Positions 45,093 through 57,100 of a DNA stretch of 64,000 nt are shown piece after piece (position 1 is the first letter of the stretch; each line of letters opens with the position of its first letter). The stretch comes from Hygrophila difformis (Eukaryota; Streptophyta; Magnoliopsida; Lamiales; Acanthaceae): NCBI GenBank assembly GCA_030278955.1, contig JAOANR010000014.1:12464068-12528067 (forward strand), in the 5' to 3' direction. Position numbers and translations under genes: made by a program. The notes under the pieces were generated by a model. It worked only from the letters and a program-made list of their open reading frames with translations, was not told the origin of the DNA and did no database searches.

Positions 45093-48000
45093 ATGAAAAG
45101 GGATGATTACTCCCTAAACGTGGATTCCTTGGACGACAATTCCTGGCGCGACTTGTTGGATTACAGCATCCTTTTGGACGATGACGCCCTCCCGCCGCCT
45201 CCTGTTTACTGGAATGCGCAGCCCTCCGCGGACAGGTCTGTCACTCTATCTCAATCATTACTGTTTTTTTTTTTTTTTTTTTTCGGGATTATTATATGTT
45301 ATTTGCTCCTTCTGCATTGTTTCTCCTGTTACTGGAATGCGCAGCCCTCCTGTTTTTTTCGGGATCATTTTCGGCTCTTTCGTCATCGATTCGAGCAGTC
45401 TGTGTTAATTTTTCTTGTGCTCTTTTACTCTGTACGCTTAAGCATTCCTATTCGACTGATCGAGTTTACCTGCGATTTGGGTATTCGGCTTCTGGATTGT
45501 GCTTTAAAAAAGTATTTCAAAGTTTCTTTGATTTTCCCCTAATTTTAATACGATTTTAATTGTGTGAAAAGGGATGAAGTTGATTTGAGTCAATCCTTTG
45601 CCACTAGAGATATGGTTTTACACAAATATGTCTATGTTTGGTTTGATGGTTCTGAAAAGAAAAATAAAATGTGAAGAAAAAAGTTAGTGTTTTGACAACA
45701 AGGAAAACATTATATAATTAAAATTTGGAAACTCATTCCCGTGAAGAACCGAGGGCTCTTCTTGTTAACATTCTCATAACTTATGTTCTCTTATCCATTT
45801 CCTTTTTAACAGTTAGGCAGTTGGTTTGGGTTGTACTATTTAAAATACTTGGAAGCACAGATGTTTTTAATTGATGGATGCATTTTCCGAATATCAACAG
45901 AGACAGACCACTAACACTAAGAGATTGTTCTTTTTGTCAACGTCTGCAGACCTAGCCATCTTACTTGCATGATACTTGATTCAGAACACATACTACTTTA
46001 CTGGCCCATAGATTAAGATCAGGTATGGAAGTAATGAATCATTCTGGGCTTCACTAAATTATCTGGTAATCATGATAAAGTTTTAATAGCTTTATGCTAG
46101 ACCTCTTATTCCCCACCCCACCCACCTGTGAATGGGCATGCTAGAGGTGATGCTGCAACTCCAGTTGGAGATGTTTCTGGGTTTATAATTGAAGTATATA
46201 CTTATGTATATCTACTATTTTTGGTCCATTTTTGGGTCTCTAGGATGGATTTACCAGAAGATGGTAACCCACACAGAGCCTGCAGGTTAGTTTTAAAATT
46301 AAAAACCTACCTGATTCTATACTTTGGACTTGAACCATCTCTATTTAAGATGGGTCTGTGTTATATCTAGGTATAACCCTCTACCATTGTCATCCCTAGT
46401 AGGTTGATTTAAGGCTCTTACCCAAACAACAGTCATGAGTATTTGACATGTGCATAGTGCTATATCTTCTATGGGAATACGGAGTTTGTATTCTGACCAA
46501 TTCACCAGTTATGTCCTGCAATATGAGATTAAGCACACTTTCCAACCCACTTAAATTCAAATCAAATACCTTAGATTATGGCCATCCCCCATAGGTATGT
46601 GGCTGCAGGCCTGTATGGAGCCTGGACAAAGCCCTTTTAAGTGTAGTGGGGACGTGTTAATGAATATTTTTGAAACTTGGAGTTTGTCACTTTGTCTAGT
46701 TTCTCATCCTTAGTTACATTATTTTCTAAATTCTGGCTATGGTTTCTTGTTTTGATTATTTTCTAAATTCTGGCTATGGTTTCTTGTTTTGAAATTATTT
46801 TGAATATTGCTTGAAGACTATTGATATGAGTATCCTTTTCATGCAGTGCCGGTATGTCAGTTGACGCATTACTCGGTGGAAGCTCGTCACAATCTATTGA
46901 ATTTGTGGGAGAACAAAAAATTCAGAGGAGGAGGTAATAATCCACATGGCAAAACTAGATTCTTTTCTATGGGATTGCTTTCTCTTTGAAATTAAGTTGT
47001 TGCCTTCTCTTTATGTGGCTTTGCTTATACTGATCTGTTTTCCGCACCTAATTGCAAAATAACTTTTGTCTGCACAACTATCTTATTGCAGCATTGGTGT
47101 GTCTTTGGATCCATCACCTACTGTAACTACATCGCGAGCAAGTGAAAATGCAGAGGAACAAGAATGTCGCAAAAAGAGGTAATCATATATGAAGAAAGCT
47201 ACAGCTATTCTTTAACTTTTGCTCCTGCAAACAGCCAACATATTGCTCTTTAAGTTCTATTACCATATGGTGGAAGTTAAAAAGGATTCCTGATGTGCAA
47301 CGCTTTACTAATTCTCACTCTACAGGGGGCGTGGTGATCAATGCATTGGAACAGGAACTAAAGCATGTCGTGAGAGAATGAGAAGGGAAAAATTGAATGA
47401 TAAGTAATACTCCTTTTTTTTTTTTTTTTTTTTTTTCTTTTACATATATTCTTAAGATAAAAATAGTGTTTCAAATATGCCACTTGACAATTAACAAGAC
47501 AAAACATTGTTAGATAAATTGTGTTTTTTACTAGTTTTCTGATATCTTATACACTAAAATTTCTTATCTTCTTATTTAAGTGTTATCTTCATTCTTTATA
47601 AATAGTACAGGTTGCTATTCTTAATATAAGATATTCTAGCCTCTTTTTGACCTTTAAAATTATAAACTATTAAACATACTCTCATAGTAGTATTTCCTTA
47701 ATTCATTTGTCCTTCATAATGGAACATAATTTGGGGTAACATAGGAAAAAGAAAATACTTTTAGTTTTTGAGCCACTTCTAGAACACCCTCTTTGTGAAG
47801 AGGGAGGGAGTAACATTTTTAAAAATGATCAATAAGTATCTAAAAGCAACATGCACATTAAGGACCCAGTATACAATTAAACACTTCTATTTTACATTTT
47901 TACTTCATTTTTTGGGTCTACAAAAGCAATGCCTTAATGGTTGCACCTTTTGTGCATGTTTGCTTTTTGACCATTTTCAGGGTGGGGCTCTCGTGTTATT

Positions 48001-49357
48001 CGCTCATAAAATAACCTTTTTGCTCAAATTTAACAAAAAAAGTTCATACAAATACATTACTTTAACATTCCAAAAATTGTGTACATCTAAATTTTTTTAA
48101 ATAGTTGATATTATAAAACTCTGCAATTAGGCGAATCTAACAATATCTCCTTTGACTATGTTATATATATATATATCTATTTTTTTTTGAGTCGAATATA
48201 TATATATATATATCTATAATTGTGATAAAAAGTTAGTCTCAAAGTTACATAATGAATAGTGCCCAAAATCAAGTGTGACAGTCTTAAAAAGACAGAGGAG
48301 GTATAATTTTTACAAAAAAGGTTGATGTGTGTTGGATATTCATTCTATGTATTTAAAAAGTTTAAATGAAAGTCAATGATTCTATTTGAAAGAATAATTT
48401 TCTGCATTGCCAGGTTTTGTGAATTGTATGCTATATTGGAACCAGGAAGAGCCATGAAAAGTGATAAATTAGCAATAATTAGTGATGCTATAAGAATTCT
48501 GAGCCAGCTAAAAGCTGAATCTCAGGAGTACAAAGAGATGAATGAAAAGCTTTTAGAAGAGATCAAGACTTTGAAGGTTAGACTTTTTCCCAATATTGTT
48601 TAGTTCTTGTTTTGATTCTGGAGTTTACATCTGATTAAAGGGATTGCTGTCGACTTTATTCGTTTTCGTGCAAAGAACATGTTGAAGCTTTGTGTTGTGT
48701 ACTTCTCTTCGCATTTTTCCATTTCTTTTTCTTAATTGCTTTTGCTATGTACTATTTTCCAGTGAAAATATGGGGTGCTTTTGCTTTCACATAATATTCT
48801 ATTTTGTATTTTACTTATTTACTTATTCACTTTTATTTTTGTTCTTTTTTTTTTGGGTATCATCCTCGGCATTTAAGGGGTGGTGAATGGATAAGCACTG
48901 ATACTTGAAAACATATAGTACTACTTAGGAAACATAGTTGGCCTCATATATGGAAGTTCTCATTCTGTTAGATTTATCTAAAGATTTGAGTGTGACTGTG
49001 TGAGATGTTCTGCATATCCATGTCCTATAACAATACCATTTTTTTTTTGTATGCGCGCACGTGTGTGTGGAAGTGCAGGCAGAGAAAAACGAACTCCGTG
49101 AAGAGAAACTAGTGCTCAAGATGGATAAAGAAAAGATAGAGCAGCAATTGAAGACCATGGCTGCACCATTTCCTCCAACCGCAAATTTCATGCCGATGCC
49201 AGCACATCTACGGCCACATCCGCCCATTTACCCAACTGGCGGAGTAAACAAGATGCCGATGTTCCCAGGCTATGGTCTTGTACCCATGTGGCCGTACTTG
49301 CCTCCGTCTACCTGTGATACATCTCAAGATCACGAGCTGAGGCCTCCTGCTGCTTGA
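45093..49357 (+). CDS. bHLH transcription factor, subgroup IVc (bHLH34/104/ILR3-like), 6 exons
   Basis: Exons 45093-45235, 46847-46933, 47092-47178, 47326-47403, 48414-48576 and 49079-49357 join in phase with GT-AG borders into 278 codons. The N-terminus is acidic (SLDDNSWRDLLDYSILLDDD). The basic region is ACRERMRREKLNDKF (about residues 119-133), followed by the helix-loop-helix (LEPGRAMKSDKLAIISDAIR) and a leucine-zipper-like coil (EKNELREEKLVLKMDKEKIE). The tail MWPYLPPSTCDTSQDHELRP is diagnostic of subgroup IVc. In Arabidopsis these nuclear factors dimerise with each other and with URI-type bHLHs and activate iron-deficiency genes; the same role here is inference. Intron 4 carries MITE-like sequence, and intron 1 repeats part of exon 1. 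Confidence 0.95.
47408..48303. mobile_element. MITE-like sequences in bHLH intron 4
   Basis: ACTCCTTTTTTT at 47410 and GAGGGAGGGAGTA near 47800 could bound one Stowaway-like element. AGACAGAGGAGGTA at 48290-48303 ends another, which contains the family motif GCGAATCTAACAATATCTCC (about 48132). Boundaries are degenerate. TA microsatellites (48161-48173, 48197-48213) lie inside. Confidence 0.45.
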
Positions 49358-49900
49358 ATGTTGATATTTGTCTGGACACCGGTTCCATCCTGACCCTCAA
49401 TTTCTGACAATAAAAGCCTGATTCTCGATTGAAAGACGTGTTCAGCTAGCTAGATTATTCAATAAGCATGGTTATTCATTGCAATTTGCAAAGTGGCTAA
49501 CATTTGTTCTATTCTTTTTAAAAGTAATGAGAAGACCACTGATTGCTAAATATGCAATTCAACATTTTGTGGGACTACTCTGATCGATGTCTATCTTTTT
49601 GAGTTCTGTAATGAGACCTATTTTGTGCCCCAAGCAACTGGCAAAAGTCTGCTGTAGGAAGCTAAAAACGGCAACGGATTTGAGTTATCTAATGAAGTTA
49701 ATCCAAACAAGACAAACTTCTAACCAATCTTTGAAGGGAGATTGGACCAGGTACAAAAGAATGAACCGATATTTGTGTAGTATAAGTTAATGGCTGCTCC
49801 CCTGTCTATTTTAAACATGTGGTTGCAATGTAGTGGTTCCAATGGGTAAGGACTCGTTATAAACAGGAAAACAGGGATGACACAAAAGGCGAGAACGATC
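49358..49900 (+). other. bHLH 3' UTR and flank
   Basis: An AATAAAAG polyadenylation-like word at about 49409 lies 50 bases after the stop, with further AT-rich sequence. No separate gene. Confidence 0.45.
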
Positions 49901-49929
49901 AGCATAGATGAGATTTTTTTGTAATCGGC

Positions 49930-50990
49930 TATGATTATTTTTAATTATTGTAATGCCCTTTGGTCTCAGCAATGCTTCAAATTCTCAGATGCACGAGAGA
50001 CATCTGCATTCTACTTTGACTATACTAGAACAGCATAAGTTTTTGTGATCTCAAAATATGATTTCTATCTTAATTGAATTTTCTTTTTCTGGGTCATATT
50101 ATATCTGCTAAGGGGGTTGTAATAGCGCCATTAGACATGGAGATAGCCTAAAGTTAGGAGGCTCCTAATAGTATCCAGGAGATGTATCGCTTTCTTGGTT
50201 TGGTTGGGTATACATCGATTTATTTATAGGTTCTCTAGTATAGCAAGGCCCATGACTCAATCACCTAAGAAGGATGTGATGATTGCATTGTCGGGGAGTG
50301 CGAGATTGCTTTCCAAGGATTTAAAGAAGTTTATACTCTGAAGCCGTGGTCCTGACCTTATTCGATGGTTTAAGTGAACTTGATATCCATATAGATGCTT
50401 CTTGGCCTCTTGGGCAAGGGGTCAGGATGTGTTCTTATGCAGAAGAGGACATGATTGGGAAAAAATGGCTAAATTGTGCCATAATTTTGCCAATGCATTG
50501 ACATGATTGCCACAAATTGAGATAGCCTTAAAACCTCAAGCACGATTTAGAGATGGCTTCACTTCAGTGATATAAGCTATAAAAATTTAGACACACTACT
50601 TGTGCGGTTCACGATGCTGAACATACACCCATGGAAATAATCTAATACAATTCATGATTGTACATGTTGAGTGTAATGCTATTAGTGTTCTCAATACTTG
50701 AAAAAATTGCAAGGTATCAGAAAAAGGAGTCTACTATTCAAATGACGACATAGGAAAGAAGCTGACATAGGACTTTGAATTGGGTGAATTTAGGATTTTA
50801 TGTACAAATGACGACATTGGGGTTGAAGAATCATGTATACTATTTTGGAGGCGGCACATTTTACATTTTCACTCATTCTATACTCCAAAAGATGACGAAG
50901 TTATGTAAAGATTTTAGTTCACAACTTGACAATGTCACAATGTGTGAAGGGAGACTATTGCAGTCGTTGAAGATTCCTGGGGGGAAATAG
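49930..50990 (+). pseudogene. Highly decayed gypsy pol (RT to integrase)
   Basis: With many stops and shifts the plus strand reads MPFGLSNAS (RT), GHIISAKGVVIAPLDMEIA and RFLGLVGYTS (end of RT), GSGCVLMQKR (RNase H start), and later LKDFSS.../GRLLQSLKIPGGKW, the integrase linker seen in plant gypsy elements. No LTR recognised. This is among the oldest retroelement sequence in the window. Confidence 0.75.
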
Positions 50991-51125
50991 CAATCGATAA
51001 TCTTGCTTGAATCATGAAATATATCCTAGTGAGAAATGTTGCTTGAATCATGGAATGTATATATCCTAGTGAGAAATGACCATTCAAACATAATCTTGGT
51101 ACACAATAAAACCCTATTTCTTGTC
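50991..51125. other. Dioxygenase 3' flank
   Basis: Contains a tandem duplication of ATATCCTAGTGAGAAATG (about 51022 and 51061) within ~40-bp units just beyond the dioxygenase stop codon. Confidence 0.6.
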
Positions 51126-54100
51126 CTAATCTTTCTGAAGCTTGAAATCCAACAAAGCTGAAGTCCCACCAAGCCCTTTTGCATTATAGTGCAGTGAATA
51201 ATCTCTCACTGTAGTTTCCCTGTACTTGGGAGGATTGTCCTCGGAAAGTAATTCCTTAATAGGTCCGTAGAGCTTCGATGATGGCATCAAACCAGTAGTA
51301 AAGAAGCATGCCACCGATACTCTTGGATTACTAGCAGAGTTTGCCACGACTCTGTGTTGGCTGCTTTTGAACTTGTCATTAGATATCAGCTGGCAGACAA
51401 AATGTAGGTTTAGAGTTTAGTGAACAAATATAACTGTTGGCACTAACATTTCATGCAGAATCATTTGGATGTCACTGCAACGCTCTAACAACGATACGGT
51501 TATGGTTTTAAAGATCAAAGCTTCACCAGCACCTGGACTCAAAGACCAAGATGTTCTTAGTTTATAAATAGTCTTTGAGTCAGTCTTTACTTTAAGCAAT
51601 TTTATCTTCAATATTCTACCAAGAGAGTTTAGTGTTCGTTTTAGAAGATATACTTCAAGAGAGCCAAAAACTTGTTCTTCATGTTTAGATGTTTTGAGAG
51701 TTTTTGTTCTTGATAGAATTGTGTTGTAATTCAGTGTATATCATTTAGATCGAGTTGTAAATCAAGGAGAGGGAGTTTTCTTGATATAGCTTAAAGGATT
51801 CTTGATTCAGGGTCGTCAACAGGGTGAAGGAACAACAAAGATTGTCTCTGTAATTCTAGTTAGGGAGATTAGAAGTTAAGGGGGAGAGATTCAGCTTCTA
51901 GATCGAGTTAACAGGATTGGTCTCGAGTCTTGTGTTTGTTCTTGTTCATAGTTGAGTAATCTTCGCCTGGATTGGAATCCCCCGGATGTAGGACAGGAGG
52001 TCCGAACCGGGTCAACAAACAATTGTGTTCTTATATTTCTGCAATTGTGTGTGTTGTCAATACATCTCGTTAACATCCTACTCACAAGGGACTGTAAATT
52101 GGTATCAGAGCCAATCTTCAAACGTTTACTGGAGATTCAAGATTCAAGATGAGTAGGGAAATTTCGCATCTTCGTCCACCAATCTTCGATGGAAACAATT
52201 TTAGCTACTGGAAATCAAGAATGGAGTGTTATCTCAGAGCTCTTGGAGAAGATGTCTGGGATGCAGTTGAAGAAGCATGGGAACCACCAACAAGGACTGA
52301 AATTCCTGCGGTTGTCACAACAACGACGACGACATCTGCTTCAACAGACACTACCTCTACCACTGCTACCACAACAACGGCTGTACCACCTGTTGCATCG
52401 ATTACACGACTTGCTAGGAAGGCCGAATTAACTGCAGCAGAAAGAGCAGCAAAACAAGGGAATTACGCAGCGATGAACGCGATCAGCGGAGCCATGGAAG
52501 AGGCACAGCACAGAATGATCAAGAGTTGCAAAAATGCCTATGAGATGTGGAGATTTCTTGAAGTCAGGTTTGAAGGTTCTGCCGATGTTAAACTAACCCG
52601 ATTACATCGTGTTGAATCCTTATATGACAGGTTGGAGATGACAGATGATGAAAATATTTCAACATACTTTGAAAGATTTCAAAATGTGGTTAATCAATGC
52701 ATAGAGCTTGGAATGCATTTTGATGAACAAAAATTGGTTCGCAAGATGCTACGTACAGTTTCTCCTAAGTATTCTGGAAAGATCTCAGTTCTTGAAGAGA
52801 GTGAGAAGACCAACACCATGAGTTTGGAAGAGTTGGTTGGAAATTTGCAAAATTATGAAATGAACCATCTCGAATCAAGGAGCAAAGGAAAATCGAAGAG
52901 TATTGCTCTAAAGGCTGAAAAGATTGAGGAATCAGATGATGATTTAGATGAAGAGTTATCCTTGATCACCAGAAGGATGGCCAAATTTCTTCAAGAAAAG
53001 AGAGCAAGACAGTTACATAAAGGCAAGCCTCAGAAATCCAGTTCACATGGTGTTTCAACTTCTGACAAACAACAGTCCAAGGGATCTAAGAAGTTCGAAG
53101 GCAAAGGCAGTAATGTCAAGAAACTCAAGGAACCTGAGAAATTTGACAAATTCTCTTCCATTATTTGTTACGAATGTGGTGGAAAAGGACATCTCAAAAA
53201 GGAATGTCCTACTGCCAAAAGGAAAGAAGGAAAAGCTTATCAAGCTACACTCAGTGATGACGAATGCGATGTTGAAGCAACAGAGGAACAACAAAGTGAC
53301 TCTGAAGATGTTATCGCATTGACTATTCGAGACTGTAGTCCCCAACCAGGTATGACAAATTCAATAGATTATTCTACTGATGAAGATGATTCTATGGATG
53401 CAGGTAATATCAGTGAAATATACTCAAAACTGGCCGATGCATATGAAGAGTTAAAGTTCGAGTATGATACAGCCTTCAACGAGAATAAAAAGTTGTTAAC
53501 ACAACTGACTGACCTCGGAATTTCTTATGATAATCTATCTGCTGAAAAGATCAAATTACAAAAGGAATTAAAGCTAGCAAAGCTCAAAGTTGAGGAACTT
53601 CAAGATGAATGCTCCAAACTTTCTGATGCAAAGACATGTTTGGCCACAGAAAATCTACAACTTCAAGCCAAATGCAATGAACTCTCTCAAACGGTAAAAG
53701 GTAAAAATAAATTGGATTCAGTTCTTTCTATGTACAAAAGACCTGGTGATCTTTCAGGTATAGGATACAAGAAGAAAGGTAAAGCAAAGAATTTCAAATC
53801 AACCAAGAGAAACTTTGTTAGTGGAGGATATCTTGGTGAACAGCCAAGCAATGCTGCTGCTTATAGAAATGTGCCAATTCAAGTCAATATTGCACCTCAA
53901 GACTCAAGGGATTGTATATATTGTGGTCTACCTGGTCATCAAGCAGACACTTGTTTAAGGATTGTTCGAGATCTCTTAAATGGAAGACCTGTTGTCTGGC
54001 CGACGTTAGAACTACAAAAGAAGATCCAGATTCGTAAGGCATGGATACCTAAACATTCTAATCAACAGTCACTTGGTCTTGTTGTTGTATCTTTGCAGGC

Positions 54101-57100
54101 ACAACAAAAGAACACTTTGTGGTATTTTGATTCTGGATGCTCTAGGCATATGACTGGAACCAAAAATATACTACAAAACTTCACAGAACAAGACTGTGGA
54201 GAGGTGATGTATGGAGATGGTGCCAAAAGTAAAATCACTGGTTATGGTAAAATTGAAAAGGGAGTTCTTTCTAATCTCTCTAAGGTTTACTTTGTTGATG
54301 GTTTAACTACCAATTTGATTTCCATAAGCCAATTATGTGATGAAAATTCTTTAGTGCTATTTGATATGAATACTTGCTATGTCTTTAAAGATTACAAGTG
54401 CATCATGTCAGGGAAAAGGTCTACTAACAATTGTTATGTTCTAAAGGAAACAGTAGACAGGGCTTTGATTTTGAAAGAAGATCTTACAAGCCTATGGCAC
54501 AAGAGAATGGCACACTTGAATTATCAAACTCTCTACAAATTGAGCATTTCTGGAGCTGTCAAAGGGTTGCCAAAACTACAGAACAACTCTCAACTTGTCC
54601 GTGAAGGATGTTCTAAAGGAAAACAAACCAAAGCTCAACACAAACGAGTTGATGAAATTACCACAAATCACTGCCTTGAACTCATTCACATGGACTTGAT
54701 GGGTCCAATGGAAGTTGAAAGCCTTAATGGCAAAAGGTATGTACTTGTGATAGTTGATGATTTTTCTAGATTTACCTTTGTTTGTTTTCTCAGATCAAAA
54801 GATGAAGCCTTTGAGTATTTTGAGTCCACAAGCCTGAAGATCATGAATCAAAAACAAGGAAAAATCAAAAGGATTAGAACTGATCATGGGAGAGAGTTTG
54901 ACAATCAACAGTTTACTGATTTTTGTAAGCAACATGGAATTTCTCAAGAGTTTTCTGCCCCAAAGACTCCTCAACAAAATGGGATTGTAGAAAGGAAGAA
55001 TAGAACCTTACAGGAGATGGCAAGGTCTATGCTTCATGGGAGTACACTATCAAAGACCTTTTGGGCAGAAGCTGTCAACACAGCATGCCATATTTCAAAT
55101 AGAGTTCTTTTGAGGCCGAAGACAAATTTCACTCCTTATCAAATATGGTATGATAAACTTCCTAATGTTAGATATTTTCATACATTTGGTTGTCCTTGTC
55201 ATGTTTACAGAGACAGGGAACAACTTAAGAAGTTTGATGCCAGATCAGAAAAAGGGTTGTTTTTGGGTTATGCTAACAACTCCAGAGCTTACAGAGTTTA
55301 TCTGACTGATAGTAAGAAAGTTATAGAATCTATGAATGTTCTATTTGAAGATTCTCTAGCTAAAGGATTATCTGAATATGAAGATGGTCTGCATTATTTT
55401 CCTGTATTTGATCCACCATCTGAGGAAACACATGAGCCAACATCTGAAGCTGATGTAGAAACTGGAATTGAATCAGAATCTTTGGTTGATACTGAGGAAG
55501 AGCAACAACCGCTTGACACTGCTGTTGTAGATAAGAGGAAAGGACCAAGAACTTTGAAGCATCATTCTAACACTGATATCATTGGAGAATTGGATGCACC
55601 TAGGCAAACCAGAAACAAGAAGGTTGATTACAAGCAACTCGCTGGAATGAACTGCTTTATATCCAAGATGGAACCAAAGAATGCATCTGAAGCCTTCAAA
55701 GATGAGTATTGGATAGCTGCCATGCAGGATGAGCTATTACAGTTTGAAAGAAACTCTGTATGGGAGTTAGTACCACCCCCTGACAACATCAACATCATTG
55801 GTACCAAATGGATCTTCAGAAATAAGAAAGATGAGCATGGAAACATAGTCAGAAATAAAGCTAGATTGGTAGCACAAGGCTACACACAGATTGAAGGATT
55901 AGACTATGGAGAAACTTATGCACCAGTGGCCAGAATGGAAGCTGTAAGGATTTTGTTATCTGTTGCTTGTTATCTAGATTTCAAGTTATATCAAATAGAC
56001 ATCAAGACTGCTTTTCTAAATGGGAAAATCAAGGAAGAAATTTATGTAGCTCAACCAGCTGGATTTGAAGATCACAAACATCCAGACTATGTTTATAGAG
56101 TGAAGGGAGCCCTATATGGTCTTAAACAAGCACCTCGTGCTTGGTATGAGAGGCTGTCAAAATTCCTGGTTGACCACGGATATACAAGAGGAAATGTGGA
56201 TAAGACACTTTTTATCAAACACACAGATAAGCATATCATTGTAGTTCAAGTCTATGTTGATGATATCATTTTTGGATCTACTTCAGAAGAACTTAGAGAT
56301 GGATTTATACATGATATGAAGACTGAATTTGAGATGAGCATGCTTGGAGAATTGCATTACTTCCTTGGATTACAGATTAAACAAGAAAAAGATGGAATCT
56401 TCTTATCTCAGGAGAAGTATGCAACAAATATGCTGAAGAAGTTCAACTTAGAAGAGAGCAAAGTAGCAAGAACACCACAGGGTATTCATGAGAAGCTTTC
56501 TAAAGCAGATTCTAGTTGTGATGTTGATCAAAAACTTTACAGGAGCATGATTGGTAGTCTTCTCTACCTAACAGCAACCAGACCAGATATCTCATACAGC
56601 ACTGGAGTATGTGCCAGATTTCAAGCTCAACCCAAAGAGACACATCTTAAAGCAGCTAAGAGAATTATGAGGTACATCAAGGGAACCATTGGACTTGGAA
56701 TTTGGTATTCTAAAAGGTCATCATTGGATCTTATAGGATATACAGATTCAGACTGGGCTGGCAGTTGTGATGACAGACGTTCGACAACAGGAGGTTGTTT
56801 CTATCTTGGCAACAATTTGGTTAGTTGGTACTCAAGGAAACAGAACATAGTTGCTCTATCCACAGCTGAAGCAGAATATATAGCAGCTACATGTTGTTGT
56901 TCTCAACTTATGTGGATGAAGCAAACTTTGGCAGATTATGGAGTGCATCAAGAGAAATTTGTAGTATTGTGTGACAACACAAGCGCTATAAACATCTCTA
57001 AGAATCCTGTACTTCACAATAGGAGCAAACATATTGATATCAGGTATCATTTCATTAGAGATTTGGTTGAAGAAAATATTTGTGACATTCAACATGTAGG

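Noticed and set aside
45093..45542. 149-codon single-exon reading of the bHLH start
   Set aside because: It runs through intron 1 into a T-rich tract; splicing at 45235 gives a family-consistent protein.
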